A stretch of 64,000 nucleotides of DNA, from contig OZ024872.1 of NCBI GenBank assembly GCA_964017185.1, positions 46,896,188 through 46,960,187 on the forward strand. The letters run 5' to 3'. The stretch is from Rugalucina vietnamica. Taxonomy: Eukaryota; Mollusca; Bivalvia; Lucinida; Lucinidae. The notes beneath the pieces are model-generated. The model had not been told where the DNA came from. It made no database searches and saw nothing but the letters and a program-made list of their open reading frames with translations. Of this stretch, positions 23,037 to 35,011 are shown one piece after another. A program made the translations under genes and the position numbers. The first letter of the stretch is position 1. The number at the start of each line of letters is the position of its first letter.

Positions 23037-23229
23037 TTACGAAAACTTGCCCATGCAAAATACAGAGATATCTTTCAGCTGTAAAAATTGAAAATTTCGT
23101 TGAAAAAGTTTGATATTTTAATACTTTTTTTTTCAAAACATTGATTGTAGGTACACGTTAAACCCGCCTCGCTATGTTTTGGATGAAAAAAGGTTTAAGG
23201 GGGTATACATCTCACAGGACATGTTTTCA
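23037..23229. mobile_element. Hairpin MITE family II, internally deleted
   Basis: Left end GAAAACTTGCCCATGCAAAA and right end GGACATGTTTTCATGATG. The core hairpin is half lost (CGCCTCGCTATGTTTTGG). Same locus as 58,866-59,387 in B, so it predates the A/B duplication. Confidence 0.75.
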
Positions 23230-23314
23230 TGATGTAATGTTTTAACATATATTGATACCATCCCTGGACCTTCGGTTCTCTAGACCATTCTTATTTGTAC
23301 ATTGGCTTTACCTA

Positions 23315-24961
23315 TACCTCTTTTTAACTGTGCAAGTGGAGGTTTACTGCAATCGGATTTACAAGGACACAGCTAAGAAGCACGTGGTATGGAATGGGTG
23401 ACGCTCAATGAAATCCTGAAAGTGGAGATGATAAATTCGAGTTTTCTCCTATAGCGTTTACTCTATTGACTGATAGACCATTGATCATTCATCGGTTTGT
23501 ATGCATACAATACCACGCGATTCTCAGTAGTGAGGGAGATGGTTCAGTCAGTGTTGGTTATTTTAATTATTCAAGGGCAAATGAAGAAAACTACTTTTTG
23601 TACTTAATAGTTTTCAATCACGTTTTACTTGCGTTTCTAAATAAAACCTTGCTGTTGAATTCCAGGAATAAAATACGATTATATGCTTACTCCTGACTTC
23701 TCAGACAATTTTATAATAACAATGCCTTTGATACTTGATCTACGATTAACGAATCATTACCCACAAGCATGTTTCCACAACCGCGGCAAAGTTTATTAAG
23801 ATAACATCAGTGGCATAAAGTATACGCCTTGTCACTTACTGAAAATAACCTCAATAGCTTTCGCACAAAAGCGTTCAAAGATATTGAAATATCATGGCTC
23901 TTGTTTAAAAAAATGTGAATTTCCATCGCTGGCGTGATACCGCAAATCGTGTGAAACTTTAACGTTGTCATGTAGGTACAAGTTATGTACACCTTATGTC
24001 ACGTATACACGTTAAAATCGATTGAAAAGATCCAATAGAAAAAGTTGCATTACTAAAGGAAACTCGACGGGAGCCTTGCACCTTTGGAGCCCGTGCCTTT
24101 ACCCCAAAATACCGTAAAAGGCAGACAATTTATCACAAAGTTAAAAAATTTCAAAGAATGGTTTATTGTTAATGTTAAGTTCACTTAAATCTAAATAAGT
24201 ATTGCCGTAGTAATTTTATTTGTTTGTTAGTTGTTTACATGTAACATTGATATGTAAATAGTGGACGCATAATATGTAGTAGATTTGCAGTTCTCTGTTA
24301 CTTACTGCGGTATCATTTTCGACGACATTTTCAAATAAGGTTATGTTCAAACAAGTTGGCTGAGTGTCCATATAAAACAGCTGACAACTAGGTTGTCATT
24401 TTCGATGCCGTTTTTATCTAAGGTTATGTTCAGTTCGGTCAAGGTGGATGAATCGCCTTTTTCTGAAGAAGGCTCACTTGTAGTTTGCCGAATGCTTTAA
24501 TAACGACCATACGGAGATGTTGACGTAAAGTTCATGGATGAGGTATTGCAAAGTGCTTTTATCAAGAACAACAGTCTGCTTTTGCGTCCCTATGGAAATC
24601 CATAACGCTATATGAATACAATAACAACATGTAGTTTGAGACTTAATGGAATGGTGAACTTCTAAGTATGCACTTTTAATATCACTGTTAATGTTAAAGT
24701 ATATTTAAGTTGAATTGTAAATTGTGCGTAGGACACAGATGCCTGTTTTAATTTAGAAGTAAAGACGGAATGGGCTATATGGATAAGCCAAAAAAGAAGA
24801 ATAAGAAGTGATATGTTTCCAAAATTCTTTCTTGTAAATATCTTCGATCCCTCATTGTTCCAGGCCAAATGTCTACTTTGGTTTAATTCGTCTGGACACT
24901 TTCAGATAATTGGCATACATGTATCTTGTTTATTGTTTAAAAATATTTGTACGTTTTAAAA
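23315..24961 (+). other. Noncoding backbone of unit A
   Basis: Single-copy-like sequence whose only counterpart is the reverse complement in B (60,445-62,100). No frame longer than about 76 codons, and none kept in the B copy. No gene is called. Confidence 0.6.
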
Positions 24962-26130
24962 GGTACAAGTAGGCAAAGATCAGGAAAAGGCGCAATCAGA
25001 AAGAGATTCCCACTCCAAAAACCGAGGTGGGAAAAACCAAACTAACAATCAGGCACTTATACCATGAAACATATCGTAAGCCGAATGAGCAGCTATTTTC
25101 CCAATAGGTGGCCACTCAGTTACCTTAACTTAATTAAAAATATGAAAACATACATAAGGCGCCAACACGCAAAAAAAATATTAAACACCAAGACATAAAA
25201 CAAAAAGAACCACCACAGAAGTATCGCCTTGGAACGATCAGTAACACAAAGTTACTGGCGGGCTTAAACCGGTTTTACAGGATCCTAACCTCACCCTCAG
25301 CTTCTGCAGTGGTTCATAACATTTAGTAAGTTCTTCGGTCCTCGTGGTGAGTCTCTAACTAGTCAATGAATCATCAAGAACAAACAAATAAATCATGATA
25401 AACATCCTGATGAATCAAAAAAAGGACTCACAGATTGAGTAAGCTGTCCGACGATGGAGATCCCTGGGCGCCGAATAACCTACTAACTCCGGAGCAAAAG
25501 AAAAACACCAGTTGGACCCCGGTGGGCCAAGCAACAGACAAGAAAAAGCACACGTGTCGAGACATCCCGTTAATAAGAAGTGATATGTTTCCAAAATTCT
25601 TTCCTGTAAATATCTTTGATCCCTCATGGTTCCAGGCCAAATGTCTACTTTGGTTTAATTCGTCTGGACACTTTCAGATTATTGGCATATATTGTTTATT
25701 GTTTAAAAATATTTGTACTTTTAAAGCACACGTGTCGAGACATCCCGTTAATAAGAAGTGATATGTTTCCAAAATTCTTTACTGTAAATATCTTCGATCC
25801 CTCATTGTTCCAGGCCAAATGTCTACTTTGGTTCAATTTGTCTGGACACTTTCAGATAATTGGCATATCTTGTTTATTGTTTAAAAATATTTGTACTTTT
25901 TTAAAAAGCACACGTGTAGAGACATCCCGTTAATAAGAAGTGATATGTTTCCAAAATTCTTTCCTGTAAATATCTTCGATCCCTCATTGATCCAGGCCAA
26001 ATGTCTACTTTGGTTCAATTCGTCTGGACACTTTCAGATAATTGGCATATCTTGTTTACTGTTTAAAAATATTTGTACTTTTAAAGCACACGTGTCGAGA
26101 CATCCCGTTAATAAGAAGTGATATGTTTCC
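24798..26130 (+). repeat. 178-bp tandem satellite, interrupted by a retroelement
   Basis: Units begin AGCACACGTGTCGAGACATC at 25,547, 25,725, 25,907 and 26,085 (spacing 178, 182, 178) and end TATTTGTACTTTTAA. A further unit without that start lies at 24,798-24,961, upstream of an inserted Penelope-like copy. Unit B has only one unit (60,445-60,600). Overlapping ORFs with repeats such as HTCRDIPLIRSDMFPKFF merely reflect the period and are not proposed as genes. Confidence 0.9.
24962..25543 (-). mobile_element. Penelope-like 3' UTR copy inside the satellite
   Basis: The 3' terminus GGTACAAGTAGGCAAAGATC directly follows GTTTTAAA, the end of a satellite unit. The truncated 5' end at about 25,543 is followed by AAAAAGCACACGTG, the start of the next unit. 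The uninterrupted unit junction TTTTAAAGCACACG (for example 25,720) is the empty site. Confidence 0.85.
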
Positions 26131-26460
<330 letters not shown>

Positions 26461-27300
26461 CCTGATGCGGGCTTTGTGGACTCGTTATTCTGTGTTTGAC
26501 TGTGGGAATGCCATACAAATGTTGTTATTAGGACTATGGGAAACAGGTCGCCCTTTGCTCTAGCAAATACATGTCGTTATATCCAATGCTAGTTTTGGCA
26601 TGAAGCAACGCTTAGACAATGGGTTTGTGTGTAGTGTGTTTGAAGTGAAGTAGTTCACAATTCTAAAACAAGTTATTTAATAAAAATCATTTGAAATTCC
26701 CAGACCTGCCACGAAGATTTCAATTTCTACTAGCCGAAGTTCTAACCGGCTACCTACATTAAATTGATTTTCATAGCGGTTATAAATATGAAAACCCTGT
26801 CAAAACAACTATAAAGGCAGACCCTTCATCAACTAAATGCAGTGAAAACGTTTACAAAATTCTCCTCATAGCATACAGGCTGCCGGACTGAATGCCGAAA
26901 CCTTCGTGTTTTGCAAATTTCATAATTATAATGTGAGATGTGACTTTTTGAAATTCCGATTTTTGCCCTTCAAATATTATCCTTTTTTAAAATAAGTGGT
27001 AGTGGACCAAAAAACAAAACTGAAGAAAAAAATACTTCCACCACCTCGTGAAAAAAAATGTATTTTTTGTAAATTGGTGGTACTTGTGTTTCAATAAAGG
27101 ACATCCATTGCATGTTTCTGAATTTTGCTATGCTGTTAAGTGACATCCTAATAGGGATATACTGGAGTATTAAATGAGGCAAAACTATTTTATATAGTGC
27201 TGTTGGCTTCGAAGAAAATGGTTAAAAACCTTGGTAGCAGGTTAGAACTTTTTGCTAGTATATAAGCGTGAAGATGTCGACTTTATCCTTATCTGGATGT

Positions 27301-27532
27301 TTAACCCATATTTGACGAGTGGATTCTCCCATCATTATCAATTGGATGAGTCCACTTTCATTTTAAGGGGTGTCAGGTGTGATTTTTAAAATTTTAATCA
27401 ATTTTTCGATGAAAATTCTCTAAGCAAACAGATGAAAGCCCCAGATGGGACGCCGCGTTCTGCGGCGTCACATCTGGGGCTATACTGTTTGCCTATGTCC
27501 AACAAAAGGGACACCAGGCTTATATGAGTTAA
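27301..27532. mobile_element. TTAA hairpin MITE, family III
   Basis: Ends TTAA|CCCATAT and ATATGAG|TTAA, with an internal hairpin GCCCCAGATGGGACGCCGCG mirrored around 27,455. Unit B has a single TTAA at 63,719-63,722 (GATGTTTAAAACGG), the exact empty site. Relatives are at 34,787-35,011 and 60,223-60,445. Nonautonomous. TTAA specificity suggests mobilisation by a piggyBac-type transposase (inference). Confidence 0.9.
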
Positions 27533-28235
27533 AACGGAAAGAGAGAAACAATAATAATCAAGGCATTTATTGTTGGAATCAGACATTTCATACCGCATTA
27601 CTCTAACAGAGGTATTTGTTTACATTTATGAATGACATTTGTCGTTTCTTACGGTAATAGGTTCTTGAAAAAACAAAGATAGGGATATATAAATTACCTA
27701 TTTAATGTTCAATCTGGCAAAATGAGACTCATAAAAGACGCCGTGTCTGCATCGGCTAGACGATGTCAATAAAGATAAATGGAGGCTATTCATTTTCCCT
27801 GCACCTTGATCCAATCTACTACATGTACATGTGTGTATAACCGAGTGCAACGGGTATAACGCGTATACTTAGCGATTCTAATTATGGCATTCATTACAGT
27901 TAATGGATATTTACCAATATCACAATTACAGCTGTATATTCGTATGAATGTTATGTCTATTTCAAGAGAGAAAAAACATCATTCAAGCAAATAACACAGG
28001 ATCACAACAAGATAATATTACAGACAGCTTTGAATGTGACTTAACTTGTTCTTAAATATTCATGAAATAAACATGCGGTAGGTCTATCCTTTGGGGGAAG
28101 CAATAAATGGTAGTTGAACTATGTATGTATGTTTCCTGATAAAACTAAATAAGCTGTGGCAAACGAAAACCTCCTCCTTCCTTCAAAGATGCACATGTAC
28201 AATATATCAGGCAAATACGGTATTACATATCTAAT
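27533..28235 (+). repeat. Backbone repeat block V (copy 1)
   Basis: ATCAGACATTTCATACCGCA, GGGATATATAAATTACCTAT and TGCATCGGCTAGACGATG recur in diverged form at 37,370-38,300, 44,690-45,260, 45,440-46,905 (interrupted) and 63,723-63,960. It is always followed by the same kind of flank, so it belongs to the duplicated backbone and not to a transposon I can name. Confidence 0.7.
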
Positions 28236-28240
28236 GAAAA

Positions 28241-29534
28241 AGTACAAGAAGGCAAAGATCAGGAAAAGGCGCAATCAGACAAAGATTCCCACTCCAAAAA
28301 CCGAGATGGGAAAAAACTAAAATAACAATCAGGTACTTATACCATGAAAACATATCGTAAGCTGAATTGGCAACTATTTTCCCAATAGGTGGCAACTCAG
28401 TTACCTAAACTTAACTAAAAATATGAAAACATACATGTACATAAGGCGCCAACAGCACAAAAATTATTTAAACACCAATACATAAAACGAAAGAACCACC
28501 ACAGAAGTATCGCCTTGGAACGATCAGTAATATAAAAATTCTGGCGGGCTTAAATCCATTTTACAGGTACCTAACCTCACTTCTGCAGTGGTTCATAACA
28601 TTTAGTTAGTTCTTCGGTCCTCGTGGTGAATCTCTAACTAGTCAATGAATCACCAAGAACAAACAGATAAATCATGATAAACATCCTGATGAATCAAAAA
28701 CGAGGACTCAACAGATTCAGTAAGCTGCCCGACGATGGAGATCCCTGGGCGCCGAATAACTTATTAACTCCGGAGCAAAAGAAAAACACCAGTTGGACCC
28801 CGGTGGGCCAAGCAACAGACAGGAAGCTTCGGCCCCAACCAACTAAAATGAATAGCTTTAAGTCGGGGCCACCATAGAGTCTGACGCCCGACCCACCGGC
28901 GTGCAATTAAAGAAGGCAGCATAGTTATCTACCATGATTTGGTTAAAAACTAAGCATGCAGACTGTCGCATAACATTCAAGTTATAACCTATACGTCTGT
29001 AACGTGTAATGATTTTTCTGAACTGAAAAGAAAAATCGTTCCTTCCTATAAGTTTCTTAGATTTGTAAGCCAAGTCACCATAAAATTCTGGTTCCGAACG
29101 GCCCTCACCTAAAAGCGTCTTTAACCCAACATTATATTTGGAAATCAATCCATAGTGTCTACGACAAAATTTACAAAACGTTTTTCGAAGTTTATGATAC
29201 CGATAACCCTGTTGGAGAAGTTTGGCCGTAAAACATTTATTTCGAGCGTTGAAGTCCGTAACATGACTGCAGACTCTAGCAAACCTAATAAATTGAGAAA
29301 TTGTATACACCATAAGAAGCACGACGAGAAACGTCACCATCCAAAAACGGAAATTTTACCATATCAAAATCAAAGTCATCGCATCATAAATTTTAGAAGA
29401 AACAAATCCATTTGCAACCTAAAAAGGGGGCTTCGGTTTCTGAGATATTGGCTTTGTTCAACTGTAGTTCAGGTGGATAAATTTGATTGACCATACCTTC
29501 AAAATAAGGGTTGTCAATGTTCAAAAGGTCATCG
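28241..29534 (-). mobile_element. Penelope-like element, 1.3 kb copy
   Basis: The 3' terminus AGTACAAGAAGGCAAAGATC follows GAAAA. It includes the 3' UTR, the RT C-terminus (28,858-29,290) and further upstream RT sequence to about 29,534, with a deletion in the VANGF region. The flanks match the 38.2-38.4 kb backbone without an insertion. Confidence 0.85.
28870..29534 (-). pseudogene. RT C-terminal fragment of the 28.2 kb copy
   Basis: The minus frame 28,858-29,340 contains ISQFIRFARVCSHVTDFNAR, KLRKTFCKFCRRHYGLISKY and the end ASDSMVAPT. N-terminal to it, pieces of the LDL/YDK region are recognisable up to 29,534 but shifted and partly deleted (about 29,385-29,425). It is nonfunctional. Compared with 17,520-18,222 it has several changes at otherwise conserved Tyr and Lys positions. 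Confidence 0.75.
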
Positions 29535-29794
29535 GATGACATGATCATTTTGAGTCTTTATCATAATACACAAAGTAGTTTAATATCATAAGGTCTAGCA
29601 AGTTTATAAAACAAAACAAAAACAGTAAACAAAAACTACGCTTATACCATGGGTTAATTTCGTAGATTCGTAGAGCATGGTGGTCATTTAGATCCTCCGT
29701 TATTCTGAGAGCATTTGTTTGTATATTATCTTGTATCCCACCACCAAACAAAGTGGACTGATTTTTTAACCTCTGACAATTGCTTGTTTAGTGT

Positions 29795-30016
29795 TTACGT
29801 GGTTTAACGTCCAAGTCAACAATTATGTAGCTTAACGTCCCAGTCAACAGTAATGTTGGAACGCAGATACGACTTTCTACGAGTACATTAACCAGTACTA
29901 TTATATGGGAAGTAATTGTGTTGCCAAAGGTAACAATCCGGCTTCAGTGTGGTTCGATCCCTGACCTCTCCATCCATAAGATGTAATAACAGTACACTAA
30001 GCCAACCCAAAGAGTT
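29795..30016 (-). mobile_element. tRNA-derived SINE remnant
   Basis: On the minus strand: a box-A-like TGGCTTAGTGT, then a box-B-like GGGATCGAACCAC, then tails GTTGACTGGGACGTTAAG and GTTGACTTGGACGTTAAACC. The tail is like that at 44,312-44,335. The acceptor stem is not preserved. Confidence 0.5.
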
Positions 30017-30716
30017 GACATGATCATTTTGATAGCATAAATGCTTACAAACCGGCATGCTAGAGCCCCAAGATATAAAGACAAAACATTGTACTTTAAC
30101 TTTACATGTGTCTGAAAGTGGTATAACTTCTACATGCAATGCGTTATCTTGAGTATCTCCAACATTATTCATAACAAAACATTCATGGCACACAGTTTTA
30201 GTTTGTAGAAATCCGCTATGACGTATTCAAGTCTTTGGAATGATAACCATGAGTAAATAAAGACCATGACAAATGCTAAGACTTACTAGAGTCATGAAAC
30301 AACAGTGACAACTAATCTTACTTGAAAGATGAAACAAGAAATGTCGGCTGATCAGTTGATTGCAACTTGTCTTAAAGCGGTGTGATCGACTTGGCAATAA
30401 TCAGACCAGTATTTTGTCTTTGATTCACCGTTTCAGGCTCGCCATGTCAAACCTGTTGTTTCGTTTGATTTCCAAACTTATTGCGTGTAATTATTTTGCG
30501 TAGATACAGATGCCAGTTGTTAACACACTCAGTCTGGCAAATACCAAAAGCAAAACGTGAATCCCCCTAGCGTCATCGAAGGTTTATCTGTAGTCAAGGG
30601 TCGCAGAGGTAATCTAGTTTGTGGCAACTGGTCTTCTGTCGAGACCGCTCTAGAATGCTTCACTTCAGTGCAAGTCTGATATACTGTGCAATTCTGATTT
30701 ACTGCGCCAGAGAGTT

Positions 30717-30790
30717 GACTCTTTGGCTCAGTGTCTAGAGCATTGGATTTCTGTCCATGGGTCCTGGGTTCGAATTCCATCAGGGACGAG
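30717..30790 (+). mobile_element. tRNA-like SINE head
   Basis: A box-A-like TGGCTCAGTGTCTAGAGC and a box-B-like GGGTTCGAATTCC at tRNA-like spacing. Acceptor ends do not pair, so this is a SINE head or tRNA pseudogene. Confidence 0.45.
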
Positions 30791-31369
30791 AGATTGTTTT
30801 CAAGCTATACTTCATCTCTTTGTTATGAATTTCATATTTGCAAGAGTTGACGGACAAACATCCTTGTTGGTTGTAAATCCCTTGAGATTAAATAATAGAC
30901 ACAAACGTAATAACTACGTATGTAACAATATGTTAAATAACTCTTTCAACAAGACTTTCAATCTAATTTACACTCAAATCAGCATAAATAACTGTATGGC
31001 CTTATGAATAGTCATATGTTTTGGATGAACTTTTTAACGCAGATTTTCTGTTTTGAAATCATAACCGAAATTGCGACAGAATCTTTATTAACAACCAAAT
31101 CACGAAACTGCTTGACAGAGATGTGTATAAGGAGTTGGGGTTGGAGTCAAGTGTGATGCTTACTTTGATGTTATTCAGACGAACACTTCTACCAACGAAA
31201 CCTATACTTCGATGCCGCTTGTTTGCAAGTAAAGAAGTTCATCGATCATTGATAGTCATTTCAAAAAAGCCGTGTACTGTAGCTTACGGAAATAATGAAT
31301 GAATTGGATTCATGAAACAACGCTCAGACAATTACTATTCCACGTTCCGTTATTCATAGGTCAATAAAT

Positions 31370-31603
31370 GAGCCGCGTCGTGAGAAAACAGGGTTTTACC
31401 TATGCCAAAACAAAGAAGCAGATCAGCTGTGCAGTAACTGCACAGCTGATCAGCGTCTTTCATTTCACTGCACGGATAAAACAATTCCTCCTCTTCCCTA
31501 ATCAAAAATTTCAAGCTTCTAGCCTTTTTCTGAGAGTGTACAGGCCGGTTTGTGTCAGATCTGGTCGGAAACCCCTAAGGCCGGTTTTCTCGCGTTGCGG
31601 CTC
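31370..31603 (-). mobile_element. Palindromic MITE family I
   Basis: GAGCCGCGTCGTGAGAAAAC at the left and GGTTTTCTCGCGTTGCGGCTC at the right; the central hairpin is AGCAGATCAGCTGTGCAGTA and its mirror. It is oriented opposite to the copy at 2,485. Confidence 0.8.
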
Positions 31604-31855
31604 AAATATTTGTTTTCCAGCAGAATAACATAGCGAAAAACAATGGCAATTTAAATTAATTTGTCTGACATTACTAGACCCGCAAAGAAGATCTCCATGC
31701 GAGTATATACAGTCTTCAACCTAGTACAAATCAAAACATTAATGACCTGAATTAGAGCCTCACTTTCACATATATTTCCAGCTAGCAGACAACCACATGC
31801 CATGGTGATGGTTACTAAATGTACTTTGTATTGATTTCTTTAATTAATGCTTATA
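31604..31855 (+). other. Short noncoding spacer
   Basis: Contains GTCTGACATTACTAGACCCG, resembling the start of block V (44,728, 26,701). No gene. Confidence 0.5.
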
Positions 31856-34066
31856 TAGTCCGAGATCCAAGGTCCAAATTTTTGGTTAACCCTACACGAT
31901 CTTGGCCTTAAGGTATGATGGCTTTTTTTGAAAGATATATGATAGTAGTCTATGAAACAGGTCCGTGTATAAAAATTTAGGCCGGCAAAAGTCTTCAAAA
32001 TGGCCGCCATCCAAGATGGCTGCCGAAATTAGAATTTATACAGGCTTGAGTAAAAAGCGTTTTCATTTTAGATTTTGGTACATTTAAGTGCTTTCAGTGT
32101 AAATTTTCTATAAACTCAACATTATGCTTTAGCATATTAAGTTGAATTAACCCAGTTTTGATGTTCGCATGCGTTACATACGTTACTATATTAATGTTAC
32201 TTGTGAGAAATGAAAATATTGACTATTAGTGTTTATCTTAGTGCCATTCTTCAAAGTTTTTGAAGTGTTTATGCAAAGTGTTCCTTAAAAGACTTGAGTA
32301 GCGTCTTGATAAAGCTTCTTTGGGTCGTTAATCTGCATTTGGTGGTCAGCCTCAGGTCTTTTATCACATAAATCAAGGTTCACTCTTTATCACTTAATAT
32401 TGTAAACTCACATATTTTGGGTAAACTCACATATTTTGGGTCTGATCATACATACAATCAACAGCTGTTGATTATTTGTTAATAAATTATATGGATTAGA
32501 ACCGCTAACTCCATTTATATAATTTTGATACCCTCAAGACGTTCCTAACTGTTACATATGTTACCTTTTTTATGATATTTCCTACAAAATTAATATATTG
32601 ACTATTCTTGTTTATTTTTATGTTATTCTCTAAAGTTTTTGATTTTTTGTATTAAATGCATTAAAAGACATGAAAAATATCTTTATTAAGTTAGTTTGTG
32701 TGCTTTATTTGCTCCATCCATCAGCGATGGGTCTTTAAACACATAAATCCAGGTTTAAACTTGACTCCTAAAATATTATACACTCACATATTTGGGGTCA
32801 AACACATTGATAAAACAGCTGATGGGGTTTTATAGATTGAACATATGTAATAGAATTTTAACTCAAATGTTTTAGAGTCAAGATGTACCCAGCTGTTACA
32901 TATGTTACTTTTCTAAGGAGCCTTTAACACGATTAACATTATTTCCATGTTCTGAAGATGTTGACAACTGTTACATTCATCACTTTTCTTAAATGATATA
33001 TCCTACAGAAGCAATAAATTGACAACTGTTGTAAATGGCGTTTATATGCTCTTAGGTTTTTGAATTGGTATTATATTGATTGCATTAAAATACATGGGAG
33101 ACATTTTGATAAAGACATTTTGGATGCGATATTTGCTTTGAACGTCAGCAATGGGTCTTTAAACATATAAATCCGTGGTAAACTAGATCACTTACATATT
33201 GTAAACTCAAATAATTAGGGTCGGAACACATAATCATATTTATAAGAATCTTAAACTTAATATACAAGTACAAATACAAAAACTCCATAGGGTCACTGAG
33301 GACTGAGGAGGCTTAAGTAGCCAAGCATCCCCTTTCTCAATAATATGTTAACTGCTCTTAAAGGATCTCACTTTTATTTTTAGTTGAAGAGGACTGTGTA
33401 TAGAACTTTAGACTGGGAAAGTCCTAAAAATGGGAACAATTCATTTATACATATATGACTTACTGGATCAGATTTTACGGGAAAAGGAGTTTGTCTCCCA
33501 TGAGTGTCTTTTTGTTACCTATCTGATTCAATCATTTAAATGTTGATATGCTTAACCCACAATTCTTTTTTGAGTGGTATTGTCTGAAATGTATATCCAA
33601 ACAGCAGATGATGATGAATAAAAAGATAAAATGTCTAAAAATGACATCATCCATAGTATGTACATTGAGAGCCATATTCTAAACATTGTTTTAATTATCT
33701 GACCCAATTTAGGCATGTGTCTTAAATTTAGACTTCCTTTGTGTAAATCCAGAAATTGTATAATGTACCCACACTTCTCCTTTTAATTGTTTATGCCACT
33801 TCTAAAGAATATAAAGTAAAGGGGTCAAGGTACCGAAATCGTAATTCTAGCTCGTAAAAATCCATAATAACATTGACAAATACGAGATATGTAGCCATAC
33901 AGGCATGGATCCCCCAATAACAGGAGGTGTGATCAGGTGTTTGCGAAGGGTGAGGATCACCTGCCCATTATAATGCACCCGCCATGTCCTTATGACTGCT
34001 TACAAAGCCGAGAAAATTAATATCTGGTAAGAAACGAATGTCCAGTAATTGAAAGCCTTATTAATT

Positions 34067-34285
34067 GTTGCCAATTGGCAAAAGGTCAGTCACAAGCTTA
34101 GACGCAGCCACGCTGTAGGGATCAACAAGGTCATGGTGTCTCCCATAGAACTTTTTAAGAGTTGACACAAGCTTGGTCCTGCGATATCCCCGTGACAACA
34201 ATTTGGTGGTGAGTAACTTCCCCCTATCAACAAAGTCTTCGTAGTTACAACAGGCTCTAGCATAGCGAACTAGCTGAGAGACATT
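34067..34285 (-). pseudogene. RT C-terminal fragment of a second Penelope-like family
   Basis: The minus-strand frame reads NVSQLVRYARACCNYEDF, then KLLTTKLLSRGYRRTKLV and LKKFYGRHHDLVDPYSV, ending with a stop just after PIGN. It aligns motif by motif with YISQLIRFARVC ... KLLQQGYRYHKL ... SKFYRRHYELISKYNV of the main family, but differs in most other residues, so it is a separate RT lineage. About 73 codons, no start. It lies in the centre of the foldback-like element. Confidence 0.7.
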
Positions 34286-34786
34286 TAACGTTTAACTTAA
34301 AAGTTAATAATCTGATAATGTTATAAATCTTTTGCAAAATTAATACATGTGTACAAGTTCAATCATAAAAAAAATAAATCATAAAATTACTATAAACAGT
34401 TTAAAAATGAACAAAAATAGTCAAACTCTTGATTTTATGGGGATATACCAATAAGAGTAACATATGTAACAGTTACGAACATCTACACTGTGTTAATAAA
34501 GAAAAATATTCTAACACGTAACATTATATATATACATGTAAGTATATATAAAACAACAATATGTACATGTAATGTATTTAGTTAAGACCAAAGATTATAT
34601 GTGTTTAATACAACTAGTAGCCTCAAGTAAAGGGGAATGTTTGTTTTTGAACAAAGGTTAATGAAAACAAAACCAGTTTGATCACCCAAATGTTTTATTT
34701 GTGTTGTGGGTTAACATGCCAGTCAAATAATGTTTGAGTATTGTGTTGACAGAGACATTTAACCAGATACCTTTAGCTTAACTAGC

Positions 34787-35011
34787 TTAACACATATAAG
34801 CCTGGCGTCCCTTTTATGGGACATAGGCAAACAAAATAGCCCAAGATGTGACGTTGCAGAACGCGGCATCCCATCTGGGACTATTCTGTTTGCTTAAAGA
34901 ATTTTCATCGAAAGTTGAATAGAATTTAAAAATTACACCTGATGCCCCTAAGAACTGAATACTCACCAGAATGATAAAGACGGGAAAATGCATTCGTCAA
35001 ATATGGGTTAT
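34787..35011. mobile_element. TTAA hairpin MITE family III, inside the foldback arm
   Basis: TTAA|CACATATAAGCC at the left and ATATGGG|TTAT at the right (one changed base in the right target), with the internal hairpin of the family (GATGTGACGTTGCAGAACGC). It interrupts the right arm of the foldback-like element, so it is younger than that element. Confidence 0.8.

Larger units (their letters stand above)
29535..31369 (+). other. Diverged backbone with SINE remnants
   Basis: 29,540-29,760 matches 38,300-38,455 and 30,195-30,660 matches 38,830-39,330, so this is another copy of the unit start (also resembling 1-130). It contains SINE-like pieces annotated separately. No gene is recognised; the longest frames (29,888-30,193 minus, 30,723-31,007 plus) have no conserved counterpart in the other copy. 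Confidence 0.55.

Noticed and set aside
25435-26121. Overlapping plus frames with repeated HTCRDIPLIRSDMFPKFF
   Set aside because: They follow the 178-bp satellite period and begin inside a retroelement UTR; the single unit in B gives no comparable protein.
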